Positions 1-12,700 of a stretch of 64,000 nt of DNA are shown here, piece after piece. Made by a program: the position numbers and the translations under genes. Origin of the DNA: Lineus longissimus (lineage: Eukaryota > Nemertea > Pilidiophora > Heteronemertea > Lineidae). Where the stretch lies: positions 11,053,001 to 11,117,000 of the forward strand of contig NC_088308.1 of the NCBI RefSeq assembly GCF_910592395.1, read 5' to 3'. Position 1 is the first letter of the stretch; every line of letters starts with the position of its first letter. Below the pieces are notes generated by a model that searched no databases, was not told where the DNA came from, and saw only the letters and a list, made by a program, of their open reading frames with translations.

Positions 1-332
1 TTTTGGGACCCATTTTCGATTGTTTCCGAACGCAGTTGAATGTCAAAATTTATGTCGAGATTTCCGCGGCAACTTTAGTTCGTTTACATTTTCTGAGCAT
101 GCGCAGAAAGCGCCATTTCGAAAGCGCCGCCTGTCACCAAATCATCTAACTAGCTAATTGCCGATCCATTAGCGCGTACACCACGACAAAGCAGAGCTTT
201 TAACAAGCCGGGCGGATGGGACAAATTCGCCCGGCAATTTGTACCGGCAATGGATTGCCGAACAAATTTGTCGCGGCAATGTGGTGGTGTACCTGCAATT
301 GGTCCACCAATATTTCGTGCTGTACGTGCAAC
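1..332 (-). mobile_element. Partial inverted-repeat element, family A copy 1
   Basis: From about 100 to 332 this is the reverse complement of 55905-56170 with many shared blocks (acaaatttgtcgcggcaatg, ggtccaccaatatttcgtg, the gcgccatttcgaaa region). The end at 332 (gtacgtgcaac) resembles the terminal repeat of the other copy. The remainder runs off the left edge. Non-coding. Confidence 0.6.
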
Positions 333-680
333 TATATTTAGTGCTGAGTCTGACATGACCAAGGGCCCTGAATGTATACTAGTCACTTAAAGATGACAAA
401 ATTTGCCTCTCTGCTCCTGCCTATAGTTCCCCTTTAAGTAGGAATTGAGGCAAGGGATAAATTTGGAACCTGGAAAGAAAATAAAATGATTGGACAACAA
501 CTATATCTACAACAGGTAAAATTATAGGAAAAGTGTGAATCTTGAAAAACTTAGAAGTGGACAAATTTTAATACTTTCTGTGAGACTCTGTGAGAGGCTT
601 TTCTGAATAACCCAACACATGGGAGGTTTTGCGTCTTATGTTACTGATTTATTGACACATGGACATCTTTATACTTCCAG

Positions 681-744
681 TGACCTGAATGAAGCATCAT
701 TACTATGGAATCTCAGAACAAGATATGAAAAGGAAAACATCTAT
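681..744 (+). CDS. MYO15: MYO15 exon 1 (first in window): start of motor domain
   Basis: Reads xx|T then [21 protein letters not shown], the myosin segment just before the [14 protein letters not shown] strand. The acceptor is cttccag|t, with a possible branch point (ttactgat) upstream. The donor is TAT|gtaagt. The open frame continues upstream to an ATG at 619, but that stretch does not resemble a myosin, so it is treated as intron. The previous exon is off-window. Confidence 0.8.
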
Positions 745-3700
745 GTAAGTATATATCATGAGCTGTGTTGTCCGATATACAGGGCATCCCATAATGACAG
801 CGTGCGAATCATTAGAAGCGATTTCAATCAAGAAACTAGAAAATTGCCAAAATATAATTATGAAAGAGGCATGTTTTCTATAAAATATTGAGTCAAGAGC
901 ACTTTTGATTGAGGTCTAATGTGACTTTAGGTAATGTTTAAGCGGTTTGTGCTGTCCGAGGAAACACTGTCTGACATGAGTATACAGGGAATCAAACCTG
1001 TGACATCGGAGGTGACAGGTGCTGATGTTCCAACTGCGTCACTCCGTTATCCTGGAGCCAGGTTGAAGTTCATCTAAAACAAACTAGCATTTGGTTTTAT
1101 AATGGTTGAATGATATTTGAAAATAGATAACACAGTGGCAATCAAGGTCGACATTCTGTCGTTGACTCGACTGATTTTCCAAAAAAGATGGGTGTGGTAG
1201 GATGGTCCCATTATAAAAGTGTATGAAAGCATTGTTTAGCTGTGTTCAATTGACTTTGATTGAATTTGTCCTCTTCAATAACTGTTTATGATGCTTGATT
1301 GAAATCTGGTGATTGCCATTGAGAAAAATGGCCCAATTTGATATTGTATGTCTCGATCATGCCTGGGGTGTTCCTTCCTTGTAGATGAATGTATGCATTG
1401 TCTGTTGATATTTTGATGCCACCCTATGTAGAAAAATAACCGAGAGATATTGTGCTTTTGTTGTGTCTGATACAAAAACATTTGATTATGTGAAACATGT
1501 GGATATAGCAACAAGCCTACCACAACTTGTGGAGATGTCCTTAATCTGACATTCCATCTTGACATTGGCCTGGTTTGAACATTGGCTTTGATCATCGCAT
1601 TGCTAAATGTGTGTATTTTATATGCTCTGCACTGGGAAGTCATCTTTTAGAATGTAACAATAACTTTATCAATAATTAACACATAAAATAAAAGAAGCTT
1701 TGTCAGTACGAACGGTATCTGCCCATTCCGCCTTAACCTTATTCGCCTGATCCAATTTTGCCTTCTCCCATTTAGCCTTCTCCTAACTTGAATGAATGAA
1801 TGAAATTGTCATTTATATAGCGCCCGTATCACTGGAACAATGTTCACAGGCGCTCATAAGCTTGCACAAACAAATATGTTTTTAAGTCTCTGCGGAAAGT
1901 ATTGACGTCCTGTGCAGCTCTCAGGGTGGACGGTAGTGAGTTCCACACCTGAGGCGCAAGAATGGAAAAGGATCGTCCTCCGAAAGTTTTTAGTCTGTAT
2001 TTGTTTTCCTTTAGAAGGTCCATAGATCCAGAGCGAAGGGAGCGAGGGGGTGTGTAATGTTCGAGGAGATCGTTGAGGTAATTGGGTGCCAAATGATGGT
2101 ATACTTTATAAGTGAGAAGAATTAACTTGAACTGTATGCGCTCGCGCACAGGCAGCCAGTGCAGCTCGGCAAGAACTGGAGTGATGTGTGCCCGACGATT
2201 GGTTCTAGTAACAAGGCGTGCTGCACGGTTTTGCACTAGCTGGAGCATGCGTAGCGATTGTTCCGAAATTCCAGCCAGGCTGCTGTTGCAATAATCAAGT
2301 CTGGACAGCACGAGGGCTTGAGCAAGATTATTGGTGGCATCAACTGTCAGCTGCCTCCTGACCAGACCTAACTTGCCTTTTCTCAATTCGCCTTCTACGA
2401 TTTCGCCATCGTCTTATCTCGCCTTTGTTCCAATTGGCCTTCTTCCTAACTCGCCTTCCTCTCATCTTGCCTCATCCTAGTTTGCCTTTTCTTATTTCGC
2501 CTTTGTCCTATTCTGCCTTGGTTCCATCCTGCCTTATCTCATCTTGCCTTTTCTTGATTGACCTTTATGTCAATTCGCCTTCTTCCCATTTTGCTTTCTC
2601 CCGTTTCGCCATATCTCACCTCGCCTTTTATCAATCCAAAAGTTGGTTTTGGAGATACATGTAAGCTTACATGTAGATGGTTCAGAAGTTATGAAGATTT
2701 GAAAATATTGGTAATTAAGCAACAGCCTTGGGTAAGGTACCAAAACATAATTCGTGGAAACACTCTTATATATATAAGATTGGCCCCACAAACATGGGTA
2801 AAACATGGGTAAAAGAGACAAAAGTCTTTTGTAATATGGTATGTAATGTAATATGACTATAATGGCTGAGAAGTTATCTACACTTGTAATTTTGGCAATG
2901 TCCACCGGGTTTTGGTTGCGGGTACCCCCGAATGGACCCTAGAAGCCCTTCAACACTGTTGAAGACACTTTCATATGAAAGATTGACTCAACAAACATGG
3001 GTAAAGACACCAAGTTTGTTGCAAAGTAGGAAGAAGGCGAAATGGGAAGAAGGCGAAATAATACAAAGGCGGGGCAGGTAAAGGCGAGATAGGATGAAGG
3101 CGAATTAGGACAAAGGTAAATTAGGACAAGGTGAAATAGGAGAAGGCAGATAAGACAATGGCAAACTGAGACGAAGGCAAGAATGGATAAGGCAACTTGT
3201 GATAAGGCAAGATAAAACAGAGGCAAAATAGCATAAGGTGAAAAATGAAAAGGCGAAAAAAGACAAAGGCGAGATAGAATAATGCGGATTGGGAAGAGGC
3301 AAAATTGGAAAAGGCGAAATAGGAGAAGGCGAAATGTATATTTTTTAAAGGCAAAATGGGAAAAGGCGAAAAAAGACAAGGCGAAATGGGCATGAACCGT
3401 ACAAACTCCCCCAAAGTTATCTGCTCCACAAAACTGCAGTATCATTTTAGAAGTGATAGCTTCACGATGTAATTATAATGCAAGGTTACCCAGAAGTATT
3501 AAGGTTGCAGGAAGGGTTGGGCGTTTGTGGTTTCTGAGTCTGAGGGGGTTGGTGTCTGTTGACTGTGCTTTAAGAGAGACTAGGCATGGTGCCAGTCTCT
3601 CTTAAAGCACAGTCAACAGGCATTTGGTGTCAGTATTTGGGTAAGTACAGAATCAAGGCAGCTCAGAGAGCAATGATTGAACGATGCTGTGGACAAGTCC

Positions 3701-6700
3701 AAGGATACTGCATCAGTCACGACCAACTTCTCATCAGAAAGCGTCACCACCAGCATATTCAATGTTCAGTTCCAACCTGTACCAGTCCAATGCACGCCTG
3801 TCATGGTCAGCAGTCATGGCAGTGGTCAGCTTAGCGCGATATGGAACATTCTTCCGAAACTCAAGCGAGGGAAGTCTGCTCATTAGCATATCTCGCACAC
3901 TGCTCCTTCTGGTCAAACATCGTAGTGAAATCGTAATGGAAAACGTCTGGCTTGACACCAGACTAATAAGTGAAGAACTAATAGGTAAAGAACTTCTACT
4001 TGCGCGAGACTGCTGTGATAAAATGATCATTGCAGAGACTCCGGTGACGTACACATATATTTTTTACAATAAAAAATGCCCTCAAAAGACGACATGGAAT
4101 GATTATTTTATTGATATTTCCTACTATATACCTTCCAATTATCACTTTATACAAATAGATCAGCGTTAGGTCGCATGCTTTTCTTTCCTGGTGACACTAT
4201 AAAGCAAAATAGTTGCAACCCCGTAAATGCGCTATAAGTCCAATAATAAGTGACGGTGACCCGTTATAAATGTTTCGCCAGCTTCGCTTTTTTGCCGCTA
4301 CGCGGCGCATAGGGCCCTTGCGTCTAGTAAGTGCATTTAGGGGCTGTAGCAAAATTAAAGTGAAGCCAACAGAAACGAAAAATTTTCATTTGGAGAGAGG
4401 TCAGGCAGTCATTACATTTTTTTCCCCAAAAAAAGCCTCAACAAAAAAAATTCCCCCCAACTTTTTTTAGGGGTATATATTTATAACCCTTCCTGAAGCA
4501 TTTCCTGGCCTTCAAAATGCCCAAATCTGCTCCTAAATGCCTTGTAGCCTCCTACTTTTCCCTGGTAGCCTGTTACTATCAGAACTTTCAAATCCCCTGT
4601 TTAATCACTTGCCCTCAAGCAGATAAGGATCCCGCCTTGAAGTATATCCCTAAGTGGCAAAGGTCAAAGGAGGTGCAGCACAAGGCTATGGAAAGTGAAG
4701 CCAAATATTTTTTAGTTTCTGAGGGGGAGGAGAAACTAAAATATTTCGTTTCAATTGGCTTCACTTTAATTTTAGCAACCTTGGACACTGAATATTATTT
4801 TCTGACAGAGGGCGAGGCTAAATGATGTAGCTTAATCCTTTAACTCAGAGTTGGCCGCACTCCACTTTCATTTTCCATGAAAAATCAGAAGTTGATTATC
4901 CAGACCTAACCCATTTTTCTCAAAAATGAATGTCAATTAGTAGACTCACAGCCTCATGTGGTCACTGGAGAGTATGACCCCCAGGTTTCCCTGTCACCCC
5001 AGGCTCCTCAGCTTTCTCCAAACTGCTTGGCCGGTGGCGTGTATATGGGACTGCTTGGCAATGCCTTTGTCATGTTGTTATTGTAGCACAAGTCATATCA
5101 GTGTTGCCCTTGTGTCTACATAGTGGAAAGCACCTTTTTAACATCACTGGCGCCAATAAACTCTTTTGACAGTTTGAATCTTGATTTCGAGTTTTTAACA
5201 TTATGAATAAAATTTTGGCCAAAACATTTAGAATTTGAGCAGAAACGGATGCTAGACCTCGATGTGACTTGGAAAAAATCTGAATTCCATGAAGTAGGCT
5301 TCTTTTGATGACACACTCCTAACCTAAAAAATTACTTTCAGAAAGTTGAAGTAATCCATGTTATGACCAAATGCTCATCTTATTGTGTACATTTTGTTAT
5401 AAATCAAACTTATTCAAATTTCATAATGTACACTTTGATAGCTAACTGATTGTCAAAGCTTTTTGCACATAATGTCGATGTTACATATAATTGCATGATT
5501 GTGACATCCAGACATTTAGGAAATTTATGGCTGTTACTAGTAGCATCGTCTCGACTTTTTACAGGAAAGAGTGTCTCTAGGTAATGCTAAGCCGGCACAG
5601 ACTTACGAAATTCTGGGTTGCATCTGAAGATAAGCGTTAATGTTCACTGACCATGCTAACTCATTGTGCCATTTACCGATGTATGTGTTTAGCACCCTCT
5701 ATGCATGAATTTGGTGAATATAATAAGTGCTGGCCAGGCATTTTTTGGAGGCACACCTCCTTTAACCCTTCAGCTCCTGTACCGCCCATAGCTGCCCGAG
5801 CCGGATCTCATTATACTGCCAGTTGCCGCCCGTGTTTAAAACTCCCGCCCTACGATATCGTAAGCGGCCGAGAAGTAAAGTAACACCACAGGGCGACGCT
5901 TGGAGTGTAATCTTCATAATAAAACTTGTTCCTAGGTGAGTTGCTGTACATTTTACTGAGTAATACAGGGCTATAGCGAGTTGGTGAGTCAGCCTCCTGA
6001 CCCCATTCATGTATTCATGTACAGGAGACTGTCGGGTTGTGTTTTTCGATCGATATTAGGTTGGATTATCGTACATTAGGGTTTCTTTATGGATGTTTGA
6101 TTAGTAGGAACTTCTTATGATTCTGTTATTTACTACAGGGCATTTTTATAAATTTTCACTAAATTGCTGAGAGGGTTAATGCTGTCGATACCAGGGGGTT
6201 AAAATGAAAAAATTAATGACATCATATTGTAGGTATGATTGTTAGCGTCAAAATGAATATCACTTGTAGTACTTCGTTTTCAACTTTTTGTATCTCTTTT
6301 GCCAAAAGTCTATACACTATAGGAATACCTGGAAATCGTCAGGGAGATGCGGGAAAAAAATTTGTAGACCCGCAGGAACTAAAGGATTAAAAGATCGAAT
6401 TTCTTGAGAAGTAGGAGAGAAACAGAAACAAAAGATATATCATTCTAAAGAGAAACTCTGTGTATTTCTTTGGAGGCAAAAACAGCAATGATCAGTGGCT
6501 GTTTTTCAATTGCTTTGCAGTTTTCCTAAAAGATTGCAAATTGCATTCATTGTCTAAAGTAATACCTTTATGCTTATTCCTTTATGGTTTTGGCCTAGAC
6601 GCAAGGGCCCTATGCGCCGCGTAGCGGCAAAAAAGCGAAGCTGGCGAAACATTTATAACGGGTCACCGTCACTTATTATTGGACTTATAGCGCATTTACG

Positions 6701-9700
6701 GGGTTGCAACTATTTTGCTTTATAGTGTCACCAGGAAAGAAAAGCATGCGACCTAACGCCTATCTATTTGTATAAAGTGATAATTGGAAGGTATAGAGTA
6801 GGAAATATCAATAAAATAATCATTCCATGTCGTCTTTTGAGGGCATTTTTGATTGTAAAAAATATATGTGTACGTCACCGGAGTCTCTGCAATGATAATT
6901 TTATCACAGCAGTCTCGCGCAAGTAGAAGTTCTTTACCTATTAGTTCTTCACTTATTAGTCTCAATGTCTGGCGCAAAGCCAGACGTTTTCCATTACGAT
7001 TTCACTACGATGTTTGACAAGAAGGAGCAGTGCGCGAGATACTAATGAGCAGACTTCCCTCGCTTGAGTTTCGGAAGAATGTTCCATATCGCGCTAAGCT
7101 GACCACTGCTGACCATGACAGGCGTGCATTGGACTGGTACAGGTTGGAACTGAACATTGAATATGCTCGTGGTGACGCTTTCTGATGAGAAGTTGGTCGT
7201 GACTGATGCAGTATCCTTGGACTAGTCCACAGCATCGTTCAATCATTGCTCTCTGAGCTGCCTTGATTCTGTACTTACCCAAATACTGAGACCATGCCTG
7301 TTGACTGTGCTTTAAGAGAGACTGGCGCCATGCCTAGTGTCTCTTAAAGCACAGTCAACAGACACCAACCCCCTCAGACTCAGAAACCACAAACGCCCAA
7401 CCCTTCCTGCTACCTTAATACTTCTGGATGTAATTCTGCTGAAGCACTGTGGGTGTGTATCAGTGGATTGAATGTGTCCCGCTGAGGACATGTTGTCCAT
7501 CATAAATTGATGAAACATGATCTCAGTACAGTAAACGCAACTTTGTACTTATATTTGCTTTGTTTATTGTGTCAATTCTTATCATGTCATGCTTTAGCAG
7601 TTCTAGCATCTATAGATAGGTCACATTATACAGTTCCCTGAGTTTGAGATATGGTGTCCTGTCATTGGGTGACCCAAAAAGTGCAGATGTTGTCTTGCAC
7701 AAAACCTCCCAAATCCATCAGCACACTCATAAACTTAAAGGATTTTGAGCTTCTAAAACACCATTGAAGGTTTTTCAGCCAACACAAATATCCCCCCCCC
7801 CCCCCCGCCCAGTAGAGGTTTTTTGGTAAAATAAAAACCTCCAGATGGTTTATGAGATTGTGAAAAACCCCTGAGGGTTTGAAAAACCTCTATGGGATGC
7901 ATATTTGTATTGGCCGAAAAAACTTAGAGCTGAAAAAAAAACTTAACCTGATTTACATTGTGTACACACAAAAGTTTGCTTCCGTATTTAGATGGCAAGT
8001 GCAATAGCCTGGGGTAATTTGTCTCGGATTCAAATTTTCAATATTTCATTTTGAAGTACATTCTCAGTGTACCGTGGGATTGTTGCTAGAAAATGGGTTG
8101 CATATAATATGCCCATGAATATTGCTCAGTGACATGTACGGTAAACCACTAAATTTTTGGGCCTCTTTGTTTTTCGCGATTCACGAACATTTCTGATTTT
8201 TTATTTTTGCGGATTATGGATTGCAATCAACTACATTTCTTGTAAATATTCTTGCACTTTTCTTTTTACCAAGTGAAGTTTATTGCAAAATTTGGAAAAA
8301 TAAAAGAGACAATCAAAATAGTTTGTCGACCACCCTCACTGTGAAGTTCGAGCTTTAGTGCGCCTGATTTTGTCTCAAAAGGAAATATGAGCACATAAGC
8401 TGTGTGCTTGTGTGGAGTACTCTGATCTGAATAATAGCTCATTAGCTCACCTCTTAGCAGAGGTGAGCTTATCCCATACCGTGGCGTCCGTCGTCCGTCG
8501 TCCGTCGTCGTCGTCGTCCGTCGTCCGTTAGCAGGGCACGTTTCGTAACTGTTAGAGCTATTGAGTTGAAACTTGGGACACATGTACCCTTATGTAATGA
8601 CACCTTGGAGACCAAGTTTCGGTCCGATTCGTTTCATGGTTTGGCCACCAGGGGGCCAAACGTTAAAAGTGAAAATATGCAATATCTCCCTTAATAGTAG
8701 TCGGGAAATTTTGAAAAAAATATGGTAGGTACTTCTAGCAAAGGTGCATCATATATCCTCCGGGTTTTTGATTTGACCTCCTTTTCAAGGTCACAGAGGT
8801 CAAATGGTGTAAATTGGCCGTTAGGATGTAACGATGGCACGTTTCTAAACTGCAATGACTATTGATACCAATTTGGTACACATTTACCCCTTAGTCAGGT
8901 GATCTCAGGGACCGACGTTTGGTCCAATATGATTCACCACTTGACCACCAGGGGGCAAAATCCAAAAACCTTAAAAATGTGATTATTCCTTAACTTCTTG
9001 CCCGATTGCCACCATTTTGATATCATGGGTACATCTAACCACCATACAGTATTTGTCACACAGGTTTTTAATTTGACCTTCTTGTCAAGGTCACAGAGGT
9101 CAAATGGCGTAAATTCGCCGTCAGGCCGTAACTATGGCACGTTTCTTAACTGCAATGACTATTGATCACAAATTAAGTACACATGTACCCCTTGGTCAGG
9201 TGATCTCAGGTACCGAAGTTTGGTGCAATCTGATTTGCCGTTTGGCCTCCAGGGAGGGGGCCAAATCCTAAATTCTTCAAAATGCCATTATTCCTAGTAA
9301 TGACTTGCCCGATTGGCACCAATTTTATATCATAGGTACATCTAATTCTAACAACCATTCAATGTGTCACCCGGGACTTCTTTGATTTGACCTGCTTTTC
9401 AAGGTCACAGAGTTCAATGTACTGTAAATTGGCCATTTTGGGGAAATTGTAATTGCTTGGACCTACATCAAACCTAACACTACATGACACAATACCATGC
9501 TCTTTATCCATCTTTCCTCCACATGAGGTGAGCACAATGGCCCTGGCCATTTCATTTTATTCACAGATTTCCAGATTGTTGTTCCCACTCTGCACTGTCA
9601 GTACTGTCAGTACTGTTGTCAGTTGACCCCTGCGACCTGGCTACTGGCCATTCCATGTTCAAATGGAGTTTATGGCAATTGTAACTTCAGGCTATTAGCC

Positions 9701-12700
9701 CCTCAGCTTTGGAACCCCCTCCCTAGTCAGTTATGGACGCCACTGAAAGTGAAGCACTCGTGGTGGGGGTTAGAACCTATGACCTTTGAGATAGGGAATT
9801 GGACATAGAATACGTTTTAACAGCTTCTCTTGTTCTTTTAATTTTAGACATACACGGGCAGTATATTGGTGGCTGTCAACCCATACACATTCTTCAAGAT
9901 CTATGGGTTGGATATGGTCAAGAAATATGAAGGATCAATCCTCGGGAACCTACCTCCGCATTTGTTTGCAATTGGAAATGAGAGCTTCACTCAGATGCAG
10001 AGGAATGGAGAGAATCAGGTGGTGGTCATCAGGTGAGTAGTATCAATGGTGAAAGCTTTATAAAGCTTAAAGTTGGCGTGTATGGTCTATTTCATTTGGC
10101 AGTAGGCTAAAATCTGGGTTTGTTGCCAAGATTTATTGGTTGGTACATTAGCGTCCCCAGCATCGGATTCTAGGAATTTTATTTACACTGTGGCAGCGAT
10201 ATCCTAACTCGTATTTCCATTGGTTGTTATCATACCAACGAAAAAGAAATCACTGTTTTCTCAGAGTCCGACGTCCACACTACAACTCGTAATTACTTAA
10301 CTTCCATAATGAAAATAATCAGGAGTACTGGAACCGAGGCTTACAGTTTAATCTCGGATGTTGACTTAAAGGTGATGTACGCCTGTACTTCAGCCAATGA
10401 GGGGAAATGTGGCAGGGGTTTGTTTGCAGGACCGGAGAAGCGAACATTATAGCCCTGATTTTCTCATGATGAGAAATTTTGGCCTCATTTGACAGACCCT
10501 CATTAATTCATCTCATATTAATCCGATGATGGTTTTGAAGGTTGACGAAGTTGCTTGACTTTGTCAGTTGTACGGTAAAACATAAACGGGTACCAACGAA
10601 TCTCATCCAATAACATGTAGGCTATAACATCACAAGAATGACCACTTAAAATAATTGTATTATTTTTCAGTGGAGAAAGTGGTGCTGGTAAAACTGAGAG
10701 TACGAAACTGCTACTGCGGTACTTGGCTGCTGTGAACAAGACCAACAACAACATCATCACCGAACAGATCTTGGAGGCGAGCCCACTCCTCGAATCATTT
10801 GGGAATGCCAAAACGATACGAAACGATAACTCCAGTAGGTTTGGAAAATATGTGGAAGTTCATTTCAATAAGTAAGTGTCAATTAGGTCAAAACAATTCT
10901 AAGAGGGTTTGAATGTGTTGTATGCTTGTTGAGTATATTTTATACATATGTGTCTCGGCACATAAGTCTCGGCTGGGCCGTTTTAATCTGAATGTTGAGA
11001 CATCAGTGGCTGAAGTAAGTAAAGAAGTAAAGAATGTAGAATGAAGTAAAGAATCAGGTGAGATTGTCGGTAGTTGACATTCAGTCTTCGTCTCTGGTTT
11101 GGGTTCACAAAGTCCAGAACAAGAGAGCAATACATTGCAGGAGTTCCACTCTGGTACTGTTCGATGTACGATGTATAACAAAACCTCTAAATCATGAAAT
11201 GAAGCTACAACATCCAATCAAGTCAGTCAGTAATAGAATCAGCAAGTTATCACCCCTTACCAAAGACATGTCAAAGCGTACCACCCCATTTCACTGTGTA
11301 CGTAACAAGATTGTGTCACAAGACAAGCTGTACTACAAGTAATGGGGCTCTGAAGTCTTATTGCAGCCACTCTGTTATGTGTGCTTAGACAAGATTTCAC
11401 CAAGTGACTGAGAAATTACCCTTAAAGCTTCCACTTTTTTGCCATAATGATGTTGCAACTTGAGGAGGGAAAGTGCAAGACGCACATTGATACTAGCAGT
11501 AGTTGTTTTTCTTATGGCAGTGAGCAAGTAATCACCATTTATATTGTCTTGATTCCAGGGGTGCAATATCTGGTGCCAAAATTTCAGAATACCTGCTGGA
11601 AAAGTCAAGAGTGGTGACACATGTAAGTAACCTGATCTTGTATCACAAGCAATCGAGGCAGATTTTAGGGGAGTGCATGAGGCTTTGCCCCCCTCCCCTT
11701 GTTGTTGGAGACATCACTTTTTTCAGGGCACCTCTTTTGGAATGAGTAGGTAAATGGCCTGTTTGATTACACCACTCCTTGATGCTAGGGGGTACGATTC
11801 ATGGTTATTCCTGTTATTCTGGTGCAGTTACTAATGATTTCAACCATTTTTTCTGTTGCAAGCTCAATATTGCGAGATCTTTTGAATAACATCTCCGTTA
11901 TATCAAACTGCCATACATGCATGCTTCAGGGCGCTACAAGGTTGGCACATTCTCATACGTCACCACCTGCAGATGACGCTGGTAACCAGTGTCAGAAATC
12001 ATTTTCATCGGTTTAGTATATGACGCAAATCCACTGAACAAACCTAGCTATAATTAATTACTGAGGTCTTAAATTAAAAAACATCTTTTTTATTGATATA
12101 AGATTGCCTAAGCCTGTACGAAAATGCAAAGTCATGATGCCTCAGAATGGTATCCCTTTATAAACAATGCATGGCGTCTTGCTTGCAGGCTCAAGACGAG
12201 CGTACATATCACGTGTTCTATGAAATGCTCGCAGGGATGGATCCGGAGCAAAAGAAGAAATATGGGCTGCAGGCAGCTAGTAACTACTATTACATGAACC
12301 GAGGCGGCAATTCACAGATCGGGTCCAAGATGGATACAGAGGACTTCCATGCGTTGGTGTCATCGATGGAGATACTCAGTTTCACGCGGGGCGAGCAGGA
12401 CACGATATTCAAGATTCTGGCTGCAGTTCTCCACATGGGTAATGTCTTCTTCGTGAAGAAAAAGGTAAACAGTGATGATTTACAGGCATTCGGGTTATGA
12501 TGTATTGTGTCAACGTGTTTAAGGTCGACACTCATCTTTTGGTAAGCGCAAAATGGCACAACTTCCACTCAGTATTATCCACAACTGGCCAAGTTTTATT
12601 TGTGTGTTATTGGCAACAAGAGACCGCTTGACTCTATTTTGAAATATGTGCACCGCCAAGCGTAATATCAATGGGATCAGCATGAATAAAAGGGATTAGC

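Noticed and set aside
619-680. ATG at 619 in frame with the first myosin exon, as a possible start codon
   Set aside because: The 20 residues it would add do not look like the segment that precedes DLNEASLL in myosins, and a good acceptor (cttccag) with a branch-like motif sits at 680.
2112-3445. Several open frames on both strands (e.g. 2425-2664, 2939-3445)
   Set aside because: They are translations of the aaggcgaaat minisatellite and give only low-complexity protein.
3684-4169. 161-residue open frame with a near-identical copy at 7005-7235 on the other strand
   Set aside because: Both lie in the arms of the same inverted repeat, so the match is DNA duplication. The frame is not conserved (indels) and matches no known family.
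4517-4825. 102-residue open frame in the foldback spacer
   Set aside because: Compositionally ordinary, no recognisable motif, and overlapped by an inverted repeat.
8484-8530. CRISPR-like short repeats (cgtccgt)n
   Set aside because: Simple microsatellite within a eukaryotic dispersed repeat; no spacers.
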